Source: Rosellinia necatrix (taxonomy: Eukaryota; Ascomycota; Sordariomycetes; Xylariales; Xylariaceae). Taken from it: 64,000 nt of DNA. Location of the stretch: the NCBI GenBank assembly GCA_021209875.1, contig JAGYVD010000006.1, forward strand, positions 1,922,001 to 1,986,000, written 5' to 3'. The notes under the pieces were generated by a model that was not told the origin of the DNA, made no database searches, and saw only the letters and a list, made by a program, of their open reading frames with translations. A program made the position numbers and the translations under genes. Below, one piece after another: positions 24,039 to 34,407 of the stretch (its first letter is position 1; each line of letters starts with the position of its first letter).

Positions 24039-25397
24039 ATGCAAGACCACCCAACGCCACCCGGAGAGCCAGCACGTGGCGACGATACGCCCACCAACTG
24101 TGCCTCCGACAACCTGGAGTGGTCTGCCGGAGCCCCCCGGCCCGAACACCCCAGCTCTGACATCACGTCGCAGGGTCCGTTTACTACATGCTTGGAACTG
24201 CCTTATCCGAGATATCCTCGGGGCCCCGACGTAAGGACTATCCAACCAACCAACTGGTTTCATTGGGTTTTGCGGCCATGGACCGCTTTTCGGTCAGGGC
24301 CCGAGATTAATCCGGGCGAGCTACTCGTTGCCATTAACCCAGATACCCATGCCATTGTAACACATGAACTTTTAGCACAAGCTCATCGCGATCGTGTTGA
24401 CCTTCGCAATGCCAAGCGTTCTCTAAAGGAAAAGCTGGGAGAATGCGATAAGATTAGAGAGCACTGGCAAGCTGCCGTCAACGAACTAAGCGACCTCAAA
24501 TCCTCGAAGCAGATCTTCATGGTTGACGATGCCGAGATAACTTCTAAGTGGAAGCAATTGCAATACAGCATCAAGAATCTCGCCAGAGCATATCTCAAAG
24601 CCACTATTCCTTCAAAGCAACTAACAGCGGGACAGTCAGAACTACTTGGGTCGGTCAACCCCTTATACCAAGCTTTTATCAGCACCAAGGGCCAGGTACA
24701 CCTGCTATTTCAATCATTAGTATGGATGTACATCCACAGGCGTATCTTCTCAACCCCAACCGTTGTATGGGGAAGAAAAATTCCTGCTGCTATTAACGCC
24801 TCATTTGCGGCCAGAGCTAGTATGTTTTGTAGCTGCACACTAAATACGTTCACATTACTAAGCATCATTCTAGTCCCGGCGAAGGAATACCACGGTTGGC
24901 GCGCGCACACTAACGAGATACTACAAAAGTGTCATGGCATAGATATCGAAACGGAAACTCATCTAAGTCATGATATGTACTCGACAATTGGTCAATTTAT
25001 CCCCCGGGTAATTTTGTCTGACAGCACACACGTCGGAATTATCCAGCGTTCCACGGCGGGCATTATCAACAAATCCATTGAGCTGGCCGTGATCTTCAAT
25101 CAATCGCGATGCGTTTATGAGGTTAAGATGGTAGCCCACGGAGAGCGTTTCAGTCCTAGAACAATGGAGTATAATGAGGAGTACAACACACCCGATGTTG
25201 ACTTGATGATTTCTGCCGGACTCATTAAATATGGAAATTCCAAGGGCGAGGATTACGACCAACGACTTGTTTTGGCCAAGAGCCTTGTCTGCCCTTTCGT
25301 CGCAGACGATGGGAAGAGCCTAGACGAGAAGAGTAGTGGCAGTAGTTGTGACGAGGAAATAGATGAGGAAATGAATGAGGAGATGGATGAAGAATGA
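24039..25397 (+). CDS. Orphan ascomycete protein with coiled coil and acidic tail
   Basis: A 452-codon open frame. The Pro-rich N-terminus (residues 1-70) is followed by a charged helical segment at about 113-155 (HRDRVDLRNAKRSLKEKL), the block DDAEITSKWKQLQYSIKNLA near 163-182 and WGRKIPAAINASFAARA near 244-260. The tail is strongly acidic, made of repeated DEE/NEE units (about 435-452). I know this layout from lineage-expanded hypothetical proteins of ascomycetes; no enzymatic motif is seen and I assign no function. An intron without stops probably lies at 24820-24873: donor gtatgt, a tactaag branch-like site, acceptor ctag, 54 nt. Removing it gives 434 residues and replaces a Cys/Leu-rich stretch that fits the rest poorly. 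It sits between the Hsp70-like gene and the A-T enzyme. Confidence 0.7.
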   Translation: MQDHPTPPGEPARGDDTPTNCASDNLEWSAGAPRPEHPSSDITSQGPFTTCLELPYPRYPRGPDVRTIQPTNWFHWVLRPWTAFRSGPEINPGELLVAINPDTHAIVTHELLAQAHRDRVDLRNAKRSLKEKLGECDKIREHWQAAVNELSDLKSSKQIFMVDDAEITSKWKQLQYSIKNLARAYLKATIPSKQLTAGQSELLGSVNPLYQAFISTKGQVHLLFQSLVWMYIHRRIFSTPTVVWGRKIPAAINASFAARASMFCSCTLNTFTLLSIILVPAKEYHGWRAHTNEILQKCHGIDIETETHLSHDMYSTIGQFIPRVILSDSTHVGIIQRSTAGIINKSIELAVIFNQSRCVYEVKMVAHGERFSPRTMEYNEEYNTPDVDLMISAGLIKYGNSKGEDYDQRLVLAKSLVCPFVADDGKSLDEKSSGSSCDEEIDEEMNEEMDEE

Positions 25398-26213
25398 GAA
25401 CAATTCATCTAACACCAGGTTGTGATACATGGATTACAGTTGTTGATAATTGCCGTTCCCCGCCGGGGGGGGTTGCGTGAGGCTGGAAATTCCAAGAGGA
25501 AACAAAGGGCGTGATTTACGCTGGGGCAGGAAAAGGGGGTGGGAAATCGTCGACACATCTTCGTTAGTGTCAGGTCCAATAATGACCCTGCTAGCTACCA
25601 CTCGACACCTGGGGTGGTTTTAGTACTAGAAATGGGTGTATATAAGGACGTTCGGGACCCCCTTGGGTCTTGAAGGGTTAAGGAATCAATTGTTAACCCT
25701 ATTGAGCCCTAAATACTACCACCACAACCCCCCTACGGCCTAGAACATGCCTATCTATTCACTTCGTGATCCCTACGACTGACAGTTAGTTTGAGTTTTG
25801 TATTCTCTCTGTTCTGCTTTTTTTTTTGGTGTTGTGACGCAGTTACCGCGTCTCTAGGTAGAAATGTATGGGGCCCCCTATAACATTGATATTGGTCTGT
25901 CACCAGATACCTATTAGTCAATATTCCGGCTAAGAACATATCCCTTATATCTGACAAGCATCGGTCAATTGGGTTCATAGAAGCCTTGATTATTGATTCA
26001 CTATAAGGCCATCAAGACATGCGGTTTTGATCAGGGTCGATTGATGAAAAAAAAAATAGGTAGATATAAGAAACATTCAAAGATCATTGACAAAAGTAAT
26101 TAAATTAATCATTGAATTGAAATGTGATACTCTGCGATAGTACTCGTACGAGCTGGCTTACGATAATGAACGCGACTTGTCCATTTAGTGGGAGCCGGCC
26201 AGATTACTCCGTT
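25398..26213. other. Convergent spacer
   Basis: 0.8 kb between the 3' ends of the orphan gene and the A-T gene. It contains a G-rich run near 25462 and a T run near 25820; nothing coding is seen. Confidence 0.55.
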
Positions 26214-28489
26214 TCACTTGGTGACTAGATTTACCAGCTTAGAGATCGAGCGATTCTTGTAGATGGCTTCCTGTCGAATAAGGTCGACCGGCTGTTGCGA
26301 TCTAACGATAAATGCATTGATTGTGGTAAGAAGAGAAGAAACCTGTAGACTGTCCAGGCCGAGCTTGAACAGATCTGCATCATCGGTTAATTCGTCGCCC
26401 AGGGGGGTTTCCGCCAAAGTATCGCGAATCAACTGTCGCAACTGCTGACGTGTTGCGCCATTGGTTTGTGCTGGATGGGTGTCGTTGAAGGCTGGGGTGC
26501 TGCTTGCAACTATCTTTTGCTGCCTAGAATCTGTACTTAGGGCGTCGGCAGGCTGTACGCTTAGATTCGATTCATGCAGCTTATGGGCGGTTTGTTCCAG
26601 GGCAGACCCCAGAATCTGGAGTGTCTCAGCAAGTTTGCGCTCGACAATTGCTTCGATGGCGCGCAGCAGACCGTCAGTCAGAGGCACTTCAGCGCGGTCG
26701 TCGCCGTGAATGACACCATTGATCTTGTTCGGCACAATTGGTGGCACAGACGCCGAGGCCTTGGGTGCTTGATCAAACCGCGCGAGTCGTTGGTAGAGAG
26801 ACTTCCATTCCTGCTCATAGAGTTTGAACACGGCGTGCCGTTGTACTGTGTCTTTGCTGGCTCGGGGGAGAGGCTTCGAAGGATCCGTGAGCATGACAAA
26901 ACCTCTCATTATGCGACCGTGAGCAGGGCAGCCTTGATTGGCTTGCACGATAAGCGGCCAGACTTCATCGAGAAAGACTTTCTCTTCCATTGCGCTATTG
27001 GGATATTCGCGAGGCTCGAGGAGGAGTGATGCTTGGAAGTACCCTTGACCTCCGATGACGGCCGATTTCACAAGAGGATGCGCCTGGATGGTGCTTTCCA
27101 TGGTCGAGGGGTTCAGCTTTTCGGCTGTAGTGAACGAGATGATGTCGTCTGCTCTACCCCTGAAGCGCCACAAACCTTGTTTCAAAGGATGGGGCTCAAA
27201 AAGATCGCCCATCACGTGTTCATTCTTGTCAGGAAACGTGGAGAACACGCCTTGGTGCATCTCAAATCTCTCCTGCTTTACGATTGTCAAGTTTCCAAGA
27301 TCGTCGCGATCATCCTTGAACGTGTGACCAAGGGTGGGGCTCAGAGAGATATACTCCCAGTCCTGGGAGCTGTCCAGAAGCTCGTGGGGAAGAAGTGAGG
27401 TTTCGCAGGATCCCATTAATGTTAAGAGTCGGATTCGCTGGCAAAGAACATCTCCAATGTCTTCCGGCAGCATGCCGCCTCCATACACTACGAACTGTAA
27501 ACCTTGAAGCATTCTGATACAGTAAGTGTCGTTGTTATAGCAGTCAACGACGAGGGACGGCGCCATGAGAGCACCGTAGGAGTTTGAGTACAGGAATATT
27601 TGGCTCGCTAGTTCAGCTGTGAGAGGTATTGGAGGCGGCAACACGCAGGTAACGCCGGCAAATAGGGCAATCCCTACAGTCCAGTTGAGACTGGCAGCGT
27701 GGAACAATGGCAGAGCAAGGAAGACGCGTTTCCCTCGGACGTAGCTGAGGAAGGTTGGCTTGTACCCAAGGGATGGAGCCAGTAGCTGCGCGTCCATACC
27801 ACCATATGAGCCATAGGTAATGTGTACCGGCTTCGGGATTCCGGTGGATCCAGAAGTATGGAGAATACAGAAAGGCTCATTTCTGACTTGCTCATAAGGC
27901 TTCAAGAAGGGGACCACATCGACTGGCTCTTCATCCAAAAAGTACTCGAGGCTGGGTATTCTCACGCTTTCCATCGGCCATCCCGCGAGGATATGACGAG
28001 CAACAGGCATTGGCTCATCAGGGAGAAGCATAATAGAACATCCGGTGCGCTCAACTAGCGAGAGGTGAGCCTCGAGACTATTTCGGTGTGAAGTGAGGAA
28101 AGCCTCCATCGATTCATGTTAACAGTGAACTATCGAGGAAGCGAATAGCGGGAGAGAGCGAAACGTACAATGTGCCCAACTTTCGGGGCAGCCAGAACAA
28201 GAATCAAGTATCGTATGTCAAGCGGTCCGAGATAACAAAAGACACGAGGTCCCTCAGGTCCGAGTGATTTCTGGAGCCAGTGGGCGCATCGATTTATTGC
28301 ATTCGCGGCTTCCTTGTAGTTGATGTCACGAAAGCCATCCTCCATACGATCTGTCTTCGCGATGGACCAGAGCACTCTGCCCGGAGCATCCGCTGCGATC
28401 TCATCAACGAGAACGTGAGGTAGTCGCTGTCCACACCGGGGCGGCGAGTCTCGCCATTGAGGATCAACAGCAATCTCATGAACGGGCAT
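26214..28489 (-). CDS. NRPS-like enzyme with adenylation and thiolation domains only
   Basis: Two exons (28489-28169 and 28103-26214; intron with gtacgt donor and gttaac branch-like site) give 736 residues. The ANL adenylation domain runs from about residue 10 to 530: A3 P-loop LHTSGSTGIPKP (188-199), GGGMLPEDIGD, A7-A8 FRGRADDIISFTTAEKLNP, and an A10-like segment PRASKDTVQRHAVFKLY. In this NRPS-like group A10 usually reads TGKGTVxRK, so the context of the catalytic Lys is altered. After a ~100-residue linker comes a carrier domain with LGLDSLQ, Ser692 being the phosphopantetheine site. The frame then ends 44 residues later, with no reductase or thioesterase domain, unlike the usual A-T-R and A-T-TE enzymes. 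The expected role is activating a carboxylic (perhaps aromatic) acid and loading it on the carrier; release must be done in trans. It shares a divergent promoter with the hydrolase. Confidence 0.9.
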
Positions 28490-28582
28490 GTTGAGTAGAA
28501 TGGTATAGTGAGGTAGAAAATCTGACTTGAATATTTAGTGGACGAGAGCATGGAGTTCAATTTCTGAGTTCAATTTCTGAGC

Positions 28583-28589
28583 TTATATA
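28583..28589 (-). promoter_or_regulatory. Probable TATA box of the A-T gene
   Basis: TATATAA on the minus strand, about 95 bp upstream of the ATG at 28489. Confidence 0.5.
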
Positions 28590-29422
28590 CAGGGTATAGA
28601 TTATACGGACTAGACTCTTGGGGTTAAGTCTCACCCGGCCACGTATAAGGATTATATTGTTTCTCCTGTCGACGGCCAATGATGAGTACTTCACCAAGTA
28701 CCTACCCTTTAGTTCAACATAACACGCAACAACCTCATTCTGGCTCAATGATTCTAAGTAGTTCCATTGCCTCGTCCGTCAAGGAAACAGGCTGCTAATG
28801 ATGAGTGAACTCACTTCTATAGCAGCGTGTTGGCTGATAGGCGATGCCTTCGGCCTTGAGCCACTTCAGCCTGGCCATTGGGTACATGATTTGACCATGA
28901 AGTTGCGAGTCAAGACCTGGTGTTCCCATCAATATCTGGAAAGTATCTAACCAAACTACCACTGGGACTTCGCAGTCGATTCAAGTGTATCTCAATTCCT
29001 GCCATATGTACATAAGTACTGTGCACGGGTACACTCCAACTGGTCCTTTGCTGCGCCGCGAGTGGCCACCACGCTCGACAAAGTTCCAGCAAATAAGTAC
29101 CAATTATTTGTAAAGTTGCTGTTTTTGATGACCCCCAGAAGGCATCAGCCACCAATTATCTTTGCCTTCTTACGCATTGACATATACTCTGACGAGATGC
29201 TGTCCGGCTTTCCGCTCGAGTTGAATATTGCTATGTCGGGCGGAAGCTTGGGCGAGGTAGCCGTACTTACCTTGAAGAACTGGTCACCTGCACCAGATAA
29301 CCTGCTCGCCTGGCATGTGTGGTTGCAATCGTTAGCGACTAGCCTGTTGGCGGCGGCTGATAAGATACCTCGGTACAAACAAGGCGTTCGGTAGAGGGCT
29401 AGACAGCGCACGGATGACACGG

Positions 29423-29482
29423 GAGCCTGCATGAGTAAAGGTAGCCTGCATGAGGAGCCTGCATGAGGAGCCTGCATGAGGA
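29423..29482. repeat. Tandem repeat of a gcctgcatgag core
   Basis: Four copies of agcctgcatgag, two of them in perfect 13-bp register, lie in the A-T/hydrolase intergenic region. Confidence 0.85.
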
Positions 29483-29995
29483 GTCTACCCTGGCCACCCG
29501 TTGGAATATAGTATGTTAATGGGGTTTGAACAAGACGATGCATCTAAATACAACGTAAAATCCGGTGGGCGGAGCGCCACTGCTGCCCGTGCCCTAGGAT
29601 GTAGCACTTCTCACTGTGACACTGAAGAGCTGTGATGGTGTCTACTTGATAACAGGAAACCTAATGATACATGTAGGTCAGAGTGCTCATTGATGGGTAT
29701 CATTCGCATATGGACAATGGTAACCCTAGACGGACCGACCTGTGAAATGTCTGATACCTGCGCCCCCATGCTCCTCCAACAGTACCCATCAACCAGGTGG
29801 TCTGGCGGGAACGAAGGGGTGCTTGTCTGATTCGCGGACGGTAGCTCCAATTGTGATGCATCACTTGGCCCCTCTCGACCTGTATCCAAATCGCATCTTC
29901 TTCACTCGCAAGACTCACATATTTGGCTACAGATATCTCCTTCCATTGCCTGCCGTGTCTCAGTTGCCAAGTTTTCTCCCCTCATCAATTCAAAG

Positions 29996-31013
29996 ATGCC
30001 CTTCGCTTCCTTGCCCTCCCAGCCAGAAGGCCCCGTGGCTTACGAGCTCTTCCAAGGTGACCCAGAAAGTAGCCTCCTCATCGTTTGCCTCAATGGACTT
30101 GGACTCCCCCAAACAGTCTGGAAGCCATCTATCGAGCTGTTTCAGAAGTCAAACGTCTCGCCCAAGCCATGGATTTTGACCTACGACCGCTACGGTCAAG
30201 GCGCGTCACCAAAAGATCCCCGCGCAGACACGGCTGGCAAAGACCCTGGCTATGACCACACGGTAGATGACACGGTAGACGACCTTCATGAGCTGATCGC
30301 TACTGTGACCCCTGATCGTCGCGACCGTCTTGTTCTCGTGAATAACAGCATTGGTGCTCACATCGCCCGCCGATATGCAGCCAGGTAGGTTCATATGGGC
30401 ACACATTCAGTGCCACTAGCTGAACCGTCTTTCCATGATAGATTCCCGAAAATTGTTGAGGGCATTCTGTTCCTCGATTCCAACCCGGGAAATACCGACT
30501 ACGCTGTTATCTGGCCCAACCCGAAAGAGCCTTCCTTCGATCTTGCGTCTATGGCACCTCCTGGTACATCTCTCGAGATCTATGAGGCAGCCTATATGAA
30601 GATGACAACAATATTCTCACCGGATGCGAAGAACAAAGAAGGGTTTGACCGCCGGGGAATTAAGGCTCTCCTTCCCGACCCATCGAAGCCGAAGTTGAAA
30701 GGCTCTAAAACATCCGACAAAGGCCCATGGGTCACCGTGGTTGGTCACGATGTTGACCAGTTCTCCAAGGAGGAGTGGGAGATGATGAAAGTCCCCATTG
30801 GCATGGCGGCAATGTACACACAGCCGTAAGCCACATCGATGCCCCCCCTAAGTTTGCAATCGACTACTAACTTGATGAAGGATGTGGATCAAGTACAACG
30901 AGGGGCTCGCCCAATTGACTGACCCCGATAGATCCAAGGGCCCCGTGATCGCGCCCGAGTGTGGTCATTTTGTCCAAAAGGATAACCCCCCCCCTTCGTG
31001 GCCGAGCAGCTAG
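29996..31013 (+). CDS. Alpha/beta hydrolase with a probable 3' frameshift
   Basis: Exons 29996-30384, 30442-30825 and 30881-31013 give 301 residues. The fold is recognisable from the LNGLGLPQTVW oxyanion region, the TYDRYGQG strand and turn, and the nucleophile elbow VNNSIGAHIA with Ser118 (NxSxG, Asn in place of the first Gly of GxSxG). His lies in PECGHFVQKD near the C-terminus. Just after it a run of nine C's (30986-30994) puts the frame on an early TAG at 31011-31013. One extra C would continue into FVAEQLVDLVEKVESSK and a TGA at 31046-31048, an ending with the amphipathic helix expected of the family. So the copy carries either a true one-base deletion or a homopolymer sequencing error; both catalytic residues lie upstream of it. 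It could hydrolyse the thioester made by the neighbouring A-T enzyme, which lacks a release domain, but that is inference. Confidence 0.8.
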
Positions 31014-31048
31014 TTGATCTTGTCGAGAAGGTTGAGAGCTCGAAATGA

Positions 31049-32614
31049 CGCCGTATGAAACGATGGATAGCTGGAAAGTTACGTTCGTGCTTGGTGTTTC
31101 AATGATGAGTTACCCTTTGTAGTACCTGGGAAGGAAGTGTGATTGGAGTAGATTAGTCTCCTTGTTCGACAAACTAGGCTTGAAATTGACTAGAATACAT
31201 TGAACTCACAAACTGATCCGAGTGTATCTTCTGTCAACATCATACCGGTATGTGTCCAACCACCCATGCGTGGCGCCACGTGTGCAAAAGGAGTGCTACA
31301 GTCAGTTACTTCAGCCAACCATTCTTCTGTTACGATCCTACGTACTACGAGTGGTACATCTATTTCTCTTCTTTACTCTATAATAACTAATGTCACCTGA
31401 TAGCTCACTGGCTTACTAGATTATTACGATCTAAGATAACTTACTTATTTCTTATGTCTATATAACCTTTAGATATCTTCTGTATCTAGCCATTCTTTTA
31501 GTTTAATTTTTTAGTTATTAACTTACCTACATTAATACACTTATTAACTAACTACTGTTTAGACTTTTATCTTTATGCAGTAGTAGGAGTCCTTAAAAAC
31601 CTCCCTAACAAACACTTGTCACTGTCCTACTATTACCTGCAAATAAAGACCTCTTTACGTACTAACTCTACCTCTCAGGTGATGTAGAGCAGGTTCGTTA
31701 CATCTTCACAACTCCCTAGTTATTGTGCGCTTCGTTAGAAGCAAGATATCTCACAAGGCGTAGGTAATCTTAGGCTGCGGAGACCGCCATTTAGAGAAGG
31801 CTGGCTCAGAAACGTAGTGGATGGGTAAGTGTAGGTATTCACATGCATGTAATCCATGTCTATATGTGCCCTTTGAGATCCCTGGTGGGAAACTCAGTCC
31901 TGCCGTTTGCCTACGCAGCCAACATGCATACAATATTGATGCATGTTGTTGAAGATACAGGTGGTCACAAGCAAGTCCTTTTGGGAGGCACCCGCTATGG
32001 CGTCAGATTTTCGGCAAAGTCCGACATGAAGCCGTCGTCCAATCGGGCATTTCATTGCCCATCACTAAAATAGAAGCACGCCTCCACTGAAGCATAGCCT
32101 TGTGTCGTCTACTGGTGTATACATACACCGGGGATGTTGGATAGCTGCAGCTGGGGATTCTAAGCGACTGATACATCTGTTATATAACCATCACACCTCA
32201 CCTCTTTTGGCACGCCACTGTTTCGGTGCAGTGAAACCCTACGTCGTTGTAATTCCGCCCCCTTTTTGCAACTGCAACTCTAACCTGTTTTGGGCTTCCA
32301 TCCATGGCCGTGGTCGAAAATCGAAGTCATGTTGTTCGCCTAATAGTACCCAAATATATTAATAGTAACAAGTGGTGATGTTCTTTTCTCACGTGTGAGT
32401 AAATGCATTGTATTTTGGTGTAGTAGAAGAGGGTGTTGGAAAGCGACTCAACATCACTACCTTGCCCGACCTGCCCAGATGATCAAACAATAGCATAAAT
32501 ATGACAATTCCGCTATTCTTAACCTGTCAATTGCCTACAGAAGCTGATTTTGCTCACCCTGCACTAGTATTTGCCCGATTCTCCCTTTCAGCGTGATCTA
32601 CAAACTAGGCCACC
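31049..32614. other. Spacer with an AT-rich island
   Basis: 1.5 kb with no gene. From about 31380 to 31700 the base composition becomes very AT-rich with many TA steps, unlike its flanks, which may be a decayed repeat. The rest is unremarkable; a cataaat element at 32494-32500 could be the TATA-like site of the next gene. Confidence 0.5.
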
Positions 32615-33865
32615 ATGGCATCAAAAGGTCTCCCCCCAGCATCCGGGGATATCAATATTGGCTGGAAACTTGAAGTGGGCACAACAGTCACGTTCTTGGC
32701 TGCCACCATCGTGGTGGCGCTTCGTTATTTCACACGTTGGAAGTACTCACGAAGGGGTTGGGATGACTACCTCATAATCTTTGCCTTGGTAAGTCTTCGG
32801 ATTTCTGGGAAGGCCTCCCCTTTGTCATCGCTCACTGTTTTCCAACAGGCTCTGGCCTTTGTAGCCACAGTCGTCGATTTTATTGCCGTGAATAAGGGTC
32901 TGGGTCGACACTTGTACTACTTGTCATATCAGCAAGCGGTGGACCAACAATTTTACAGCCTTCTTGCACAGGTATTCTGTGTGCATTCCCTCAGCTTCGC
33001 CAAGATATCCATCACAGTCTCGTATATGAGGGTGTTGCGAGGATCAGGAAGTCGATGCCACGAGATTGTATTGTGGATTGTTGGTCTCTCGGTCTTGGTT
33101 GTGAATACGATCGTTATCATCACATTTTATGCTGCCTGCAATCCAACTGAAAAGTCATGGAACCCCATTGTTAAGGGAACCTGTTGGTCCATTCACAAGA
33201 AGCTTGCTTTCTTTATCCTTCAAGGAGGCAAGTCTTGACCTTTCATCGTGCTTGCGTCGTGCTTTACTAATCCATATTAGTCTATTCGGCCCTCACAGAT
33301 TTCTTCTTGGCGCTGTATCCTTTCTTCTTTCTCTCAAAGCTCCAGCTGAAGTGGAAGGCCAAGGCTTTGGTGTTTGTCCTGATGGGACTCGGTGCAGTGT
33401 GAGTACCCTTGTTATGCTTCGCTTGCAATGTTTTCAGTCTTCTAATGGTGCGATAGAACTGGCATATTTGCCGTCATTAGAACAGTAGAGACAGGCACTC
33501 AGCTTCGCCTTCCACCTAATACGCCACCGGATGTTTCTTTTAGTACTGTCCTGGGACTGACATGGTCAGGCTTAGAGCGAAACATTGCTATATTGATTGG
33601 AAGTATCCCTGCCCTGAACCCCGTTGTCGCGCCCATTGGCAAGTTCTTAAGATCTGTTGGATCGGGATCGCGGCTTAGATCTGCAAAGTCACAGTCTCTT
33701 CAGCTCTCTGACGTTCCGCGACACTCGAAGCATACGAACAGCTCAGAGAAGCGCAGCAAATCATCAAATGGGAGCCAGAAGAGCAGCGATCGTGTTGGTT
33801 ACACTAGTGATGAGTGTATTCTACCTTTTGAGGTACAGAGAAGAATCGCTCAAGGCGAGGTATGA
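32615..33865 (+). CDS. Fungal rhodopsin-like seven-helix membrane protein
   Basis: Exons 32615-32788, 32849-33227, 33281-33398 and 33457-33865 give 359 residues. Seven hydrophobic segments occupy roughly residues 15-265, followed by a polar Ser/Lys-rich cytosolic tail. The motif WDDYLIIFAL after the second basic loop, together with NKGLGRHL and ATWNP-like EKSWNP elements, marks the fungal rhodopsin-domain family (integral membrane proteins akin to PTH11-type receptors). Members are often found next to secondary-metabolite genes, but their ligands are mostly unknown. Intron 2 has a GC donor (gcaagt at 33228), required to stay in frame. The last exon may instead splice at 33857 (gtatga) to a short terminal exon after 33907, which would change only the last few residues. 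Start chosen at the ATG with context CACCATGG. Confidence 0.85.
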
Positions 33866-34407
33866 ATAGTTCAAGTACTGAACTCCTACAGCTAGACACT
33901 AATTAGAGACTTGAATGAAGGAGGGCACATCAGTGGTGTGCAGCCGGAGCGGGATTACGAGAAAGGAAGTCTGACTCCTGATTGCCTTGCTACGACGTAG
34001 ATTTCACACTTGTTACAAACTGCGAATCTGTCATAGTGGTGATTATTTATAGCTTTTATTCATGGCAGCCCGCCTTAATTGATATTCATTGTGGACGAAA
34101 GCAATTCGCATATCTAGACGAACGAATACGTGACAGATGAGGATACCCCTTGATATTTCCCACGGACCTTGATACCCCTATGTTCCCTAATCTCATCATG
34201 GAGCCTACGGCGCCTTCGTAATTGTATAGAATTGTCACTCACTAGGTGCGCCCTTGAAAGTGGCAAAAATTCTACGCCGCAGGGGTGGCATTGTAAGTAT
34301 TAATATGTTCATTAGGCTTCCTCAGGGAGAATGTTATAGGTACTTCAACGAAACTACCGAACCACAACTCTCAACTTGAATGGCTATTCAAACACATCCA
34401 TATTACT
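33866..34407. other. Convergent spacer
   Basis: 0.5 kb between the membrane-protein and PLP-enzyme 3' ends; nothing coding is seen. Confidence 0.55.

Larger units (their letters stand above)
28490..29995. other. Divergent promoter region of A-T enzyme and hydrolase
   Basis: 1.5 kb between two divergently transcribed genes, which could be co-regulated from here. It contains the TATA-like element of the A-T gene and a small tandem repeat at 29423-29482. Open frames near 29062-29543 on both strands show no family features. Confidence 0.5.

Noticed and set aside
25398..26213. Searched for a reductase or thioesterase domain continuing the A-T gene
   Set aside because: No Rossmann GxxGxxG or GxSxG motif in an open minus-strand frame there.
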